Positions 1 to 8,603 of a DNA stretch of 64,000 nt are shown here, one piece after another. Positions within the stretch are counted from its first letter, which is position 1, and every line of letters begins with the position of its first letter. The stretch is taken from positions 124,001-188,000 of the forward strand of contig NZ_CP094264.1 in NCBI RefSeq assembly GCF_023614235.1, read 5' to 3'. The position numbers and the translations under genes are program-made. The stretch comes from Streptomyces sp. MRC013. GTDB taxonomy: Bacteria > Actinomycetota > Actinomycetes > Streptomycetales > Streptomycetaceae. The notes below the pieces were generated by a model, which was given only the letters and a program-made list of their open reading frames with translations, was not told where the DNA came from and ran no database searches.

Positions 1-270
1 CTGCGCGACCGACCCCGACATCGCGCGGGTCTTCGCCCGCACCACCTTCCTGTCCGACAGCCGCCGGGACCTGGAGGAGGTGCGCGTGCCGACGCTGGTG
101 CTGGAGTGCGCCCAGGACGTCATCGCTCCCCCGAGGTCGGCGCCTTCGTGCACGCCGCGATCCCCTCCTCCCGCCTGGTGACCCTGGACGCCACCGGTCA
201 CTGCCCCCAGCTGAGCGCGCCGGAGGCCACCGCGGAGGCGATCCTGGACTTCCTGGGGTCGTTGCGGTGA
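1..270 (+). CDS. RsbQ-like alpha/beta hydrolase, C-terminal end, one frameshift
   Basis: Only about the last 89 residues lie in the window. The segment [17 protein letters not shown] and the closing ATGHCPQLS match the C-terminal third of Bacillus RsbQ, the hydrolase that activates the phosphatase RsbP in energy-stress signalling. The acid of the catalytic triad would be the Asp of CAQDVIAP and the base the His of ATGHCPQ. The frame breaks at the C5 run 128-132: upstream and downstream halves are both conserved but lie in frames one base apart, so a base is missing. The stop (268-270) overlaps the ATG of the phosphatase gene (TGATG), which implies translational coupling. The RsbQ assignment rests on remembered family sequence and on this neighbour. 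Confidence 0.75.
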   Translation: MRDRPRHRAGLRPHHLPVRQPPGPGGGARADAGAGVRPGRHRSPEVGAFVHAAIPSSRLVTLDATGHCPQLSAPEATAEAILDFLGSLR

Positions 271-1611
271 TGTGCCGCACGGGCGGAAGTCCCGAACCGT
301 CGGGGACCGGGGGCGCCGGGACGGACGCCGTGTTCACCGCGCTGCTGGAGGACAGCGCCGAGGAGCTCTACGAGTCGGCGCCCTGCGGGTACCTGTCGAC
401 GCTGATGGACGGCACCATCGCCAAGATCAACAGCACGCTGCTGGGCTGGCTCGGCCTGCAGCGCGAGAGGGTCGTGGGCCACATGCGCTTCACCGACCTC
501 CTCACCGTCGGCGGCAAGCTGTACCACGAGACGCACTTCGCTCCGCTGCTGCGGATGCAGGGCGAGATCAGCGGCATCGCCCTGGAGATGAAGATCGCCC
601 GCGGCGGCCGGCTGCCGGTGCTGGTCTCCTCGGTGATCAAGTACAGCGGCGACGGCGATCCCCTGCTGATCCGCACCACCGTCTTCGACGCCTCGGACCG
701 CCGCAGCTACGAGGAGGAGCTCCTGCGGCGCAGGCAGGAGGCCGAGAAGGCCCGGATCGAGGCGGAGCAGGCGCGCGCCGAGGCGGAACGGGCGCACCGG
801 CAGGCCGAGGCCGACCGGGCCCAGTTGGCCGACGCCCTGGCCGTGCTGCAGCAGTCGCTGCTGCCAGCGTCGCTGCCGGCCGTGCCCGGCCTGGAGACGG
901 CCGTGCACTACCACGCCGCCTCCGCCCACCGCCTGGGCGGCGACTTCTACGACCTGTTCGCCATCGACGGCGCCCGATGGGGGTTCTTCCTCGGGGACGT
1001 CTGCGGCAAGGGCCCCCGGGCCGCGGCGGTGACCTCCCTGACCCGCTACACCCTGCGCGCCGCCGCCCTCCACGAGTCCGAACCGGACGCCGTGCTGACC
1101 ACGCTGAACACCGTTCTGCACGACCGGTACACCGCCACCGGCGACCCCCGCTACTGCACGGTCGTCTACGGCGTCCTCAAGCCCGGTGCCGACGGCGGCC
1201 ACACCACCGTCCGCCTCGCCTCCGGCGGCCACCCGCCGGCCCTGGTCATGAGGGCCGACGGGCGGGTCGATTTCCTGTCCACCCCGGGCGGCATGCTCGT
1301 CGGCGTCCTGCCCGTCGCCCCCTTCGTCACCGCCGAGACCACCCTCGCGCCCGGCGACACCCTCCTGCTCTACACCGACGGCCTGACCGAGGCGCGCACC
1401 GGGCCCACCCGCGACAGCCTGTACGGCGAGGAGGCCCTGCACGCGTTCGCCGCCGCCCGCGCCCCCTCCGCCCCCCCGGGAGGTGATCGGTGCGCTGATC
1501 GCCCTGCTGGACGGTTTCGGCGAAGGCCTCGACGACGACACCGCCCTGCTCGCCCTCGGCGTCCCCGCCGTCCTCCCGCCCACCCGCCCGGCAACGAACC
1601 ACCATCGATGA
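270..1611 (+). CDS. RsbP-like PAS/PP2C serine phosphatase, one frameshift
   Basis: The order is a PAS-type sensor (about residues 25-130), a charged coiled coil rich in EAE/RAE (about 150-190), then a SpoIIE/PP2C phosphatase domain. Metal-binding motifs are visible: GGDFYDLF, GDVCGKG, LLYTDGLTEAR and, after the frame break, DDDTALLALGVP. This is the architecture of RsbP, which dephosphorylates an anti-anti-sigma factor, and both expected partners flank it. Translation probably starts at ATG 270 (GTG 267 is in frame). The C7 run 1471-1477 carries one base too many. Without correction the reading passes through about 40 nonsense Arg/Pro residues and fuses to the next gene; with it, the gene ends at TGA 1609-1611 and overlaps the next ATG by 4 nt. 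Confidence 0.85.
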
Positions 1612-1937
1612 GCCCGCTGACGATCACCGAACGAAACACCGCCGCCGGCCCCGTCCTGGAGGTCTTCGGCGACCTGGACTACGCCCACGCCGCCGCCCTG
1701 CGCCGACGGGCCGAGAGCCTCCCCCTGCGACCGGGCGAACGCCTGGTCGTCGATCTGGCGAACCTGGAGTTCTGCGACTCCACCGGCATCACCGCGCTCC
1801 TCGCCGCCCGGCAGCACGCCCTGGCCGCCGGGGCGGACATCGCCCTGGCCTCCGTACCCGCCAACACCTTGCGCATCCTGACCATCGTCGGCCTCGACCG
1901 GGTCTTCGCCCTCCGCCCCGACACCACCGACGCCTGA
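1608..1937 (+). CDS. STAS-domain anti-anti-sigma factor (RsbV/SpoIIAA type)
   Basis: This 109-residue protein is a single STAS domain. The phosphorylatable serine sits in the canonical FCDSTGITALL segment, after a VLEVFGDLDYAHAA first strand and helix. In this family the unphosphorylated form binds a HATPase anti-sigma factor and frees a sigma factor, and phosphorylation by that kinase blocks binding. The start ATG 1608 overlaps the phosphatase stop (ATGA), so both proteins are likely made from one mRNA. Its natural activator would be the PP2C protein just upstream. Possible partners elsewhere in the window are the HATPase proteins at 8604 and 22956 and the sigma factor at 15687, but the sequence does not establish which pair. 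Confidence 0.9.
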   Translation: MSPLTITERNTAAGPVLEVFGDLDYAHAAALRRRAESLPLRPGERLVVDLANLEFCDSTGITALLAARQHALAAGADIALASVPANTLRILTIVGLDRVFALRPDTTDA

Positions 1938-2149
1938 CGTCCGGCCTCCCCCGCTCCGACCGGCCGGTCGCCGTTCCCCCGGACGCTCCCCGGGACCGCG
2001 GCGGACCGCGGCGCACCGTACGGCGGCGGCGGGGAGCGGGGAGCGGGGATGACCGCAACGGTCGCCCCGGAGGTGCGGACCGCGCAGAGGCGGATCGTCA
2101 GCACGATCGACGAGCCCGCACACGCCTGCCCGGGGGTATGCCGCTGTGT

Positions 2150-2517
2150 TCAGCCGTGCTCGGGCTCCACCGGGAGCCACAGTTCGGCGTCGGCCTCGGT
2201 CTTCTTCCGTGACAGGTGGGCGCGCAGGACCTCGGGGCCGGCGCGGGTGCGGTACGGGTTCGACGGGGCCACTCGGTGGACACGTCCCGCCACAGCTCCC
2301 GGATGGCCTGCGGCGCCGGCCCGGAGGTGGTGAAGACCGCCCGGGTGCCGGCCGGGACGACCAAGGCGGTCCTGCCCACCCCGACCCCGTGGTCCCGGGC
2401 CGTGCCCGGGTCGCCGAACGAGTCGGGAAACACGTCCGCCGATGCGCGGACGCTCAACGCCTTCCCGGCCGGCAACTGCGCGACGGCGGACACCGTTTCC
2501 CCCTTGCCGCACACCAC
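2150..2517 (-). pseudogene. Effector-binding (GyrI-like) domain protein, incomplete and frameshifted
   Basis: Two overlapping minus-strand readings join into one recognisable domain: VFTTSGPAPQAIRELWRDV followed, after a frame change, by SNPYRTRAGPEVLRAHLS and ADAELWLPVEPEHG. The pattern resembles the effector-binding or GyrI-like domains attached to AraC and MerR regulators or standing alone. The frame change falls at the G4 run 2265-2268, where one base is missing on the coding strand. I find no convincing upstream start: the first in-frame start is GTG 2517, and the N-terminal half of the domain is absent or scrambled. No DNA-binding domain is visible. It may be a gene remnant, or a gene with more than one sequence error. 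Confidence 0.5.
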
Positions 2518-2914
2518 AGGGCCGCTCCGTGCAGCGGCCGGGGAACGTCACCCCGAGGGGGGAGCAAGCTACCGCGGATACCGGGGTGTTGCCCGAGGGC
2601 CGATTGCGGACCGGCCCCGCCGCCGCCGACCCGCCGGTCGCCCACCAAGGCCGACGGAGGCTCGGCGCACCGCCTGACACGGACGTTCCCCGGCTCCCCT
2701 CTCCTCCGGGAACGTCGTGCTCCTCGCTCTGGTGGCGCTCGCCCTCCACGTGGCGGGGGCCGGGTCCGGCGGGACCGGCCGGACCCGCGGGCGCTGACGG
2801 CGCGGTTCCCCGGGGGCGCGGTGACGGCAACCGGCCGCCACCGCGCTCCCGGCTTCCGAGGTCGGAAGGCCCAACTCCCGGTCTCGGAAGGCGAAGAGGG
2901 GGTACACGGCGGAC
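2518..2914. other. Intergenic, no convincing gene
   Basis: About 400 bases between the broken effector-binding gene and the small ORFs at 2915. All open frames here are Arg/Pro/Gly-rich shadows. The lower-GC patch near 2880-2930 reads FFGAMSAVYPLFAFRD on the minus strand, which looks protein-like, but no start, ribosome site or family match supports a gene. Confidence 0.4.
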
Positions 2915-3175
2915 ATGGCACCGAAGAAGGCCGTTCCCCCGGCTCCCCGGGCCGTGTGTCGACCGCGCCGGATCCAGCCGGTGTACGCGGCCGGGGCCGC
3001 CCCGTGGGGGGCGGCCCCGGAAGCGGCGGAGCGGCCCGGGAGCCCGCGGGTGCGGCTGCCCGTGGTCCTCCCGGCCGTCTTCGCCGTTCTGCTGTCCGTC
3101 GCGCTCACGCGTCCGCGGCGGCACCACGGCGCCCCTGCTCTCACCCTGCCCGCGAACACACAGGAGTCACGATGA
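2915..3175 (+). CDS. Candidate small ORF coupled to the next small gene
   Basis: This 86-codon reading starts at ATG 2915. It has a basic Pro/Ala-rich N-terminal half and one hydrophobic stretch (LPVVLPAVFAVLLSVAL, residues about 50-66) that could span the membrane. Its stop TGA 3173-3175 overlaps the ATG of the following 39-residue gene (ATGA), a typical coupling arrangement. There is no clear ribosome site before 2915, and the composition of the first half is close to that of random reading in this GC-rich DNA. It may therefore be a chance frame whose stop happens to touch the next start. I do not recognise a family. Confidence 0.3.
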   Translation: MAPKKAVPPAPRAVCRPRRIQPVYAAGAAPWGAAPEAAERPGSPRVRLPVVLPAVFAVLLSVALTRPRRHHGAPALTLPANTQESR

Positions 3176-3291
3176 CATGGATGTGGGAAAACGCTTCCGA
3201 CGCCGCGGCGGGCCCGCCCTGGACGCACCTGGCGGTGATGGTCCTGGCCGTGCTCGTCCTCGCCTACAACCTGGCCAGGGGCGGACGCTGA
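3172..3291 (+). CDS. Small single-span membrane protein, 39 aa
   Basis: The ATG at 3172 follows a good ribosome site (AGGAG about 3162-3166). The product begins MTWMWENASDAAAGPPWTH, then has one hydrophobic helix (LAVMVLAVLVLAYNLA) and a short basic tail, RGGR. The predicted topology is N-out with a cytoplasmic tail. The residue composition (three Trp, balanced codons) differs from the shadow frames around it and supports real coding. It lies convergent to the APC permease at 3404. Tiny membrane proteins of this kind often act as transporter subunits or stability factors, but nothing in the sequence names its partner. Confidence 0.6.
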   Translation: MTWMWENASDAAAGPPWTHLAVMVLAVLVLAYNLARGGR

Positions 3292-3403
3292 TCCGCTCCG
3301 CCGGCGCTCCTCCCGGGCGGAGGGGCGCCGTTTCGCACCGGTCCTCCCGGACGGCGGCGCACGGGCCGGACCCGGCCGGGCGCGCCCCGGCGGTGCCCGG
3401 TGG

Positions 3404-4731
3404 TCACCCGCGCGCGGCCCGGTCCCCCGCCGCCCGTCCGGCGCCCCGGCGCGCCGCGACGACCGCGCCCAGCACCAAGCCCGTACCGAGGACGGCCAGC
3501 CCGCGCAGCCAGACCGCCGCCTCGATCCGGGTGGCCAGCAGGACGCACGAGGCGGCGCCGAGCACGGGCAGGGCCGTCGGGGCCCGGAAGTGGTCCGGTG
3601 CGACGGGGTCGCGGCGCAGGGCGAGGGCCGCGGTGTTGACGGCGAAGAAGACCACGAGGAGCAGCAGGACCAGCGTGGACGCGAGGGTGGCGACGCCGCC
3701 GGTGAGGGCGAGCAGGGCCGACAGGGCGGTCGTCGCGGCGATCGCGACCCAAGGGGTCCGGCGCCCCGGCAGCACCCTGGCCAGGACGGCGGGCAGCAGG
3801 CCGTCGCGGGCCATGCCGTACGCCAGCCGCGAGGACATGATCCCGGTGAGCAGCGCGCCGTTGGCGACCGCCACGAGCGCGACGGCGCCGAACAGCCGCT
3901 CCGGTACGCCGCCCGCCGCCCTGACCACTTCGAGGAGGGGACCGTCGGACCGGGCGAGGGTGCCCGTCGGGACGGCGGCGGACGCGGCGGCGCCCACCAG
4001 TGCGTACACCGCGCCGGCCGTGAGGAGCGCGGCGAACAGGGCACGCGGGTAGGAGCGCCGGGGGTCGCGGGTCTCCTCGGCGACGTTCACGGAGGTCTCG
4101 AAGCCGACGAACGAGTAGTAGGCCAGTACCGCACCGCTCAGGAGGGCCGCCGCGGCGCCGCTGTCGGCCGTCCCCAGCCGGGTGAGCCGGCCGACGTCCC
4201 CCTCGCCCCGCAGCAGGAGCCAGGCCCCGAGCACGACGACGACTGCCAGGCCGCCGACCTCGACGAGGGTGGCGGCGACGTTCGCGCGGGTGGACTCCCG
4301 GACGCCGCGGGCGTTGAGCAGGGCCAGCGCCGCCAGGAACAGCACGGCGGCCGGGCCGGCGGGAACCCGGACGAAGACCGCGAGGTAGTCCCCCGCGAAC
4401 CCCCTGGCGAGCGCGGCCACCGACACGACGCCGGCGGCGAGCATGCAGAACCCGGTGAGGAAGCCGGCGAACGGCCCGTAGGCGCGGGTCACGTAGTGCG
4501 CGGAACCGCCGGAGCGCGGATACTTCGTCGCGAGTTCGGCGTACGAGGCCGCCGTGAGGAGGGCCAGGGCGAGCGCGACGGTCAGCGGTGCCCACACCGC
4601 TCCCCCGAGTCGGCGGCGATCCGGCCGATGAGGACGTACACCCCCGCGCCCAGGACGTCGCCGAGGACGAAGAAGTAGAGCAGGCGGGTGGTCAGGGCGC
4701 GCTTGAGGGGCTGGTGGTTTCCGGTCGGCAT
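3404..4731 (-). CDS. APC-family amino acid permease, one frameshift
   Basis: With one base restored the gene encodes 442 residues with about 12 hydrophobic segments. The first helix contains GDVLGAGVYVLIGRIA, the G-x-G-x-Y/F pattern of APC transporters that binds the substrate carboxylate. Later, YYSFVGFETSVNVAEE (helix 6) carries the conserved F-G-F-E signature. It is expected to import amino acids or polyamines across the cytoplasmic membrane by proton symport; the substrate is not readable. The frame breaks at the C5 run 4602-4606 (G5 on the coding strand): DSG-GAVWAPL becomes DSGERCGHR-stop. ATG 4731 is preceded by a GGGGGAAG stretch. The gene stands alone, with its 5' end 155 bases from the 3' end of the VanZ-like gene. 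Confidence 0.85.
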
Positions 4732-4886
4732 GGTGGTCCGTCTTCCCCCCGGCCCGCCGCGACACGCGCGACGGGCGGGGACCGCGTCCCCGCGGCCCGC
4801 GGGGTGGGGAGAGCGGCGCCGCGGGGTGCACGGCCCGCGGGTCGGGTGCCGGGCACGGTCCGCGCGGCGGGAGGGGCAGGCGCCCG

Positions 4887-5486
4887 TCAGGCGGCGCGCC
4901 GGGTGAACCGGTGCCACCAGCGCGGGCGCCGGGGGTGGACGGCGCGGCCGAGCCTCCGGCCGAGCAGCAGGTAGCCCAGCAGCGCACCGGTGCTGTTGAG
5001 GATCACGTCGTCGACGTCGAAGGCACGCCCGGTGATCAGCGCCCCCTGCACCAGTTCCACCAGCGTCATCACGGCGGCGGTGATCGCCACGACCCGCAGC
5101 AGGCCGCGGGTGCGGGGCGCCAGCACGGGAAGCAGCAGCCCGAACGGCACGCCCAGCGCGATGTTCCCGCCGAGTTGCCTGACCGTGTCGCGGAAGGCGG
5201 GCTGCGCGAGGTAGTGGCGGATGGAGTCACCGGGACGCAGGTTGCTGTGCGTCAGCCGTTCGGAGGCGGCGGACGGCTCCAGAGTCAACCGGGCCAGGAC
5301 CACCGCGAACCCCACCATGAACACGAAGGCCACCAGCGTGGCCACGATGCGGGCGCCTCGCGGCCACGCGGGCCCCGCCCCGGGATCCGCGGGCCGCGCC
5401 CCCGGGTCGGCGGGTCCCGTCCCGGGGGCGGGACCCGCCCCCTCCTCCGCCCGCTCGGCCGTCTTCCGCCGGATCGTCCACGCCAT
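4887..5486 (-). CDS. VanZ-like membrane protein
   Basis: This protein of about 199 residues has a Pro/Gly/Ala-rich cytoplasmic N-terminus (residues 10-45), then a helix ARIVATLVAFVFMVGFAVVL. The VanZ-type core follows, with segments NIALGVPFGLLLPVL, VVAITAAVMTLVELVQGALI and DVDDVILNSTGALLGYLLL. The motif FDVDDVILNSTGALLGY is the family hallmark. VanZ proteins were first linked to teicoplanin resistance, but most actinobacterial copies are of unknown function. The ATG at 5486 (an in-frame GTG sits one codon earlier) follows a strong GGAGGGAG ribosome site. It is transcribed in the same direction as the permease at 3404, but the spacing does not prove an operon. Confidence 0.85.
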   Translation of the reverse strand: MAWTIRRKTAERAEEGAGPAPGTGPADPGARPADPGAGPAWPRGARIVATLVAFVFMVGFAVVLARLTLEPSAASERLTHSNLRPGDSIRHYLAQPAFRDTVRQLGGNIALGVPFGLLLPVLAPRTRGLLRVVAITAAVMTLVELVQGALITGRAFDVDDVILNSTGALLGYLLLGRRLGRAVHPRRPRWWHRFTRRAA

Positions 5487-6319
5487 CACCAGCTCCCTCC
5501 AGGGTCAGCCTGCACGGAGTCGCGGCTACCCCGGGCACGGAGCGGCACACGGCCCGTGGCGGTGCCGGCGGGCGCCGGGGCCGTCGGGGCGCGCGTTCGC
5601 GGCGGGCCGGCCCCGGACCGCGGCCTTCCCCGGCGGCCTCCCCGCCGGGGGCCGGGCTGCGGACGGGGGCGCCCCGTCCCTGGCCCCCGGTCCGGAGCCG
5701 GCCGCGGGGACGGCGCGGAGCCCGGTGTACGACGGGGTGGCGGCTCCGGAGGGCCTCGGCGCCGGCCGGCGGCGGGGCCCTGCCCGTCCGCGGCGCCCGG
5801 GGCCGCGGACGGCTCCTCGGGGCGAGGCCGCGGCGGCCCCGGAAGACCGGGGCGCGAAAGACGGGGCGCCGGGCGCGGCCGGGCCGCCGGGGCCGGGGGT
5901 CGGCGACCGGCGGTCCCGAAACGGTCCGGCGGGGCTCGCGGGGCGCCCGGGCATGCGGAGGAGTCCCCGGTACGGTGCGCGCCGTGGGGAGGAGCGCGCC
6001 GTACCGGCTGCCGGGGCGGCAGGGCGGGTCGCCGACCGGTTGGGTGGGCCGGAGGGCGGTGTGCACGACTCGTTCCGCATGCCCGTGCGAATACCGGCGG
6101 ACCGGGACACGGTCGGAACCGCCCCTGCCGGCTCCCCCGTCCGATCGGCCGCCTGACCGGAATCTAGGGGGCCGGGACGCCGCCGGCCATCCGGGCGGCC
6201 GGTGACCCGGATACGCAATTAACCGCGCCCGGGCCGGGGCTCCGGGCACCGCCGACGGCCGGCGGGGGACCGCGCGGCGCCACGGCCTCCCCTGCCGCCC
6301 CGACCGTCGGCGGCTGCCG
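5487..6319. other. Long intergenic region, no gene seen
   Basis: About 830 bases of very GC-rich sequence. The open frames on both strands are low-complexity Arg/Pro/Gly/Ala with no family signal. The only AT-richer patch is near 6150-6225 (a TCTAGG and an AATTAA), just beyond the stop of the substrate-binding protein, where a terminator could lie. Confidence 0.5.
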
Positions 6320-7870
6320 TCACAGCAGGCTCAGCTCCCACAGGCGCCACACCCCGGTGCCGTCCGCCAGGTACTGGCCCCCGCCCACGTGGGGTCGGGT
6401 CACCACGTAGTCCTTCTGCTGCCACAGGGGCACCAGGGGGACCGACTTCGCGATGGTCCTCTGGATCCTCCGGAACTGCTCCCTGGTCAGGCCCCGGTCG
6501 GTCTGCTTCTGCGTCATCCGGATCGCCGTGTCGACCTCGGGGGAGGAGAAGCCGTTGCCCAGGATGCTGTCCGGGCCGAGCAGCGGCTGGGTGAACGTCT
6601 CGGGGTCCGGGAAGTCGGGTGCCCATCCGGTGATGAAGGCGTCGAAATCCCCCCGGGCGTAGCGCCGCTGGTACGTGGGCCAGTCGTCCTCCTCGACGAG
6701 GGTGACCTCGAAGGCCCCGCCGGCTTCCAGTTGGCGTTCGAGCTCCTTCGCCTCAAGGGCGGCGGTCCCGCTCTGGTGCCCCAGGGCGAAGCGCGCCGGC
6801 GTCGCGATCCCGGCGGACTCCAGGAGCTGCTTCGCGTGCTCGGGGTCCACCTCGGGATAGGCGTCGAAGAAGGCCGTGCTGTGACCGGTGATGCCCTGGG
6901 GGATCAGCGAGTACAGCGGCGTCACGGTGTGCCCGTACACCTTGCCGGCCAGGTGCCCGCGGTCGACGAGGGTCGCGACGGCCCGGCGGGCGGCCACGTG
7001 GGCCAGGGGGTTCGTCTTGCGGCGCAGGTTGATGGCGAGGTAGTGGGTCTCGGCGCTCTGCCCGATGGAGAGGCGCATTCCGGGGGTGTTCTCGTCGAGC
7101 TTCGCCAGGGTCGCCGCGGGCAGCCCCCGGTAGGCCACGTCGACCGTCCCGTTCTGCCAGGCCTTCTCGACCTCCTGGGCCTGCTGGTAGTACCGGATCC
7201 GGATGGGCAGCCCCTTGCCGTGGGGGACCGCCCCCTTGTAGTCGGGGTTGGGCTTCAGGTCGATCCTGTCATCGGTCCGGGAGGAGATCAGGTAGGGGCC
7301 GGATCCGGTCACCTCCTTGGCCGTGCGCAGTTCGTCGAGCGGGTACACGGCCGGGTCCACGATGGACCCCGCCCCCGTGGCGATCTTCGACGGCCACGTC
7401 GCGTCGGCCGTCTTGAGGTGGAAGATCACCGCGGTGCCGCGCGCCTCCACCGACTTGAGGTTCGAGAAGAGCGGGCTCGGCCCGAGCGGGTCGTCGATCC
7501 GCAGGATCCTGTCGAACGAGTGCTTCACCGCCGCCGCGGTCACCCTGCTCCCGTTGGAGAACCTCAGGCCCTCGCGGAGCAGGCACCGGTAGGTCGTGAG
7601 GCCGGGGTCGGTGAACTCGCACCCCTCGGCCGCGTCCGGTTGGGGCAGCGGCGAGCCGGGCTCGAAGGTGAGCAGGCTCTGGTAGACGTTGTTGTACAGC
7701 GCCCACGAGCCGTTGTCGTAGGCCCCCGCGGGGTCGAGGTGCGTCAGGGCGTTCACGGTCCCGATGACGATGGGGGCGCTCTCCCCGCCCTCGTCCGCCA
7801 GTGGACGGCAGCCGCTGATCAGGAGCAGTGCCAGGCATCCTGCCGTCGTCCGTAGGCGCTTCGCCTTCAT
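6320..7870 (-). CDS. ABC transporter substrate-binding lipoprotein, family 5 (peptide/nickel type)
   Basis: This 516-residue protein begins with a lipoprotein signal peptide: basic MKAKRLR, a hydrophobic core, and a lipobox LLISGC that puts the lipidated Cys at residue 21. The mature part is the SBP_bac_5 fold: LTFEPGSPLPQPDAAEGCEF, then LREGLRFSNGSRVTAAAVKHS, then FDAFITGWAPDFPDPETF near the C-terminal lobe. Relatives bind oligopeptides, dipeptides, nickel complexes or sugars outside the membrane and deliver them to a DppBC-type permease. No permease or ATPase gene is adjacent, so this is an orphan binding protein that may use a remote transporter or act as a receptor. The leader region holds a 13-bp direct repeat (7890-7917). 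ATG 7870 has no strong ribosome site. Confidence 0.9.
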   Translation of the reverse strand: MKAKRLRTTAGCLALLLISGCRPLADEGGESAPIVIGTVNALTHLDPAGAYDNGSWALYNNVYQSLLTFEPGSPLPQPDAAEGCEFTDPGLTTYRCLLREGLRFSNGSRVTAAAVKHSFDRILRIDDPLGPSPLFSNLKSVEARGTAVIFHLKTADATWPSKIATGAGSIVDPAVYPLDELRTAKEVTGSGPYLISSRTDDRIDLKPNPDYKGAVPHGKGLPIRIRYYQQAQEVEKAWQNGTVDVAYRGLPAATLAKLDENTPGMRLSIGQSAETHYLAINLRRKTNPLAHVAARRAVATLVDRGHLAGKVYGHTVTPLYSLIPQGITGHSTAFFDAYPEVDPEHAKQLLESAGIATPARFALGHQSGTAALEAKELERQLEAGGAFEVTLVEEDDWPTYQRRYARGDFDAFITGWAPDFPDPETFTQPLLGPDSILGNGFSSPEVDTAIRMTQKQTDRGLTREQFRRIQRTIAKSVPLVPLWQQKDYVVTRPHVGGGQYLADGTGVWRLWELSLL

Positions 7871-7889
7871 AGGTGCCGTTCTGCTTTCT

Positions 7890-7917
7890 CTGTCGGTACG
7901 GCTTCTGTCGGTACGGC
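7890..7917 (-). promoter_or_regulatory. Tandem 13-bp direct repeat before the binding-protein gene
   Basis: CTGTCGGTACGGC occurs at 7890-7902 and again at 7905-7917, a 15-bp period, beginning 20 bases upstream of the start codon at 7870. Two copies at one and a half helical turns suit a regulator operator or a pair of leader elements. No protein has been shown to bind it. Confidence 0.4.
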
Positions 7918-8603
7918 GTGTTCGGGAACCGGCACCGAACGGCCGGTCCCGTGTCCGGGCGAGGGGGCCGGGGTGGGACCGGCCTCCGCCCGGGGCGCGT
8001 GCGACGCGCTTCCCACGGGTACCGTCTCCGCCGACCCCGCCGCTCCGATGCGGCGGTTCGTCGGCGGAGAGACCCTACGGGCCGGTCTGCCCGTCCTCCA
8101 TCCGGATGTGGCCGGATACGGATACGCCAACAATCCCCCTCGACGACTGGCATCGCGTCACCCGGACCCGCCGCCGGAACCGGTGCGCGACCAGGCCGTT
8201 ACCGCCGGTTCACCTGCCGGGAGGCGGACCGCCCGCCGCACCCGCGGTCCGGACGCCTCCCCGCCGGCGGGGGGTCCGGTCCGGCTCCGGCAGCGGCGGA
8301 CCGTGGCCGAAACCCGGGTGGCGAGTCTTCGCATCGTACGCCCCGGGCGGGCGCGCACTCCGGGGAACGCCGGAATCCGCCGCCGGCGGAGGGGCGGGCC
8401 GAGCAAGGCTCCTTTCGGGGGCCGCACGCGGTTCTTTGCGTATACGTGCTTCGCCACCCCTGATTGCGCGCGTCACAAACGGGAGCGGATCGTTGGTATG
8501 CCGAAGACGGAGCGTCCGGTACCTGAACGGCCGGTGAAATCGGATACTCCCGGCCGCCGGACCCGAGTACGGGTACCGGCTCGAACGGACTGGAGCCCAT
8601 GCC
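7918..8603. other. Divergent intergenic region
   Basis: About 690 bases separate the 5' ends of the substrate-binding protein and the HATPase gene, so it should hold promoters for both. The lower-GC stretch 8430-8500 (around GCGTATACGTGC) and a GGGTAC at 8571-8576 are the best promoter candidates. GGGTAC is the -10 form used by SigB-class sigma factors, but I see no matching GNNT at the right distance. No gene is seen. Confidence 0.4.

Noticed and set aside
267..1937. Phosphatase-STAS fusion protein
   Set aside because: The joining stretch is Arg/Pro nonsense, while the conserved phosphatase C-terminus continues in another frame to a stop that overlaps the STAS start; a frameshift explains it better.
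198..2180. Long minus-strand open reading frame (660 codons) opposite the RsbP-like gene
   Set aside because: It is Gly/Val/Gln-rich without motifs and is a mirror of the real plus-strand gene's third-position GC bias.
2569..4044. 491-codon minus-strand frame overlapping the permease
   Set aside because: Shadow of the APC permease; only the fragment YPLFAFRDRELG is protein-like and it has no start or ribosome site.
5526..6218. 230-codon minus-strand frame in the long gap
   Set aside because: Low-complexity Arg/Pro/Gly sequence without motif, ribosome site or neighbour support.
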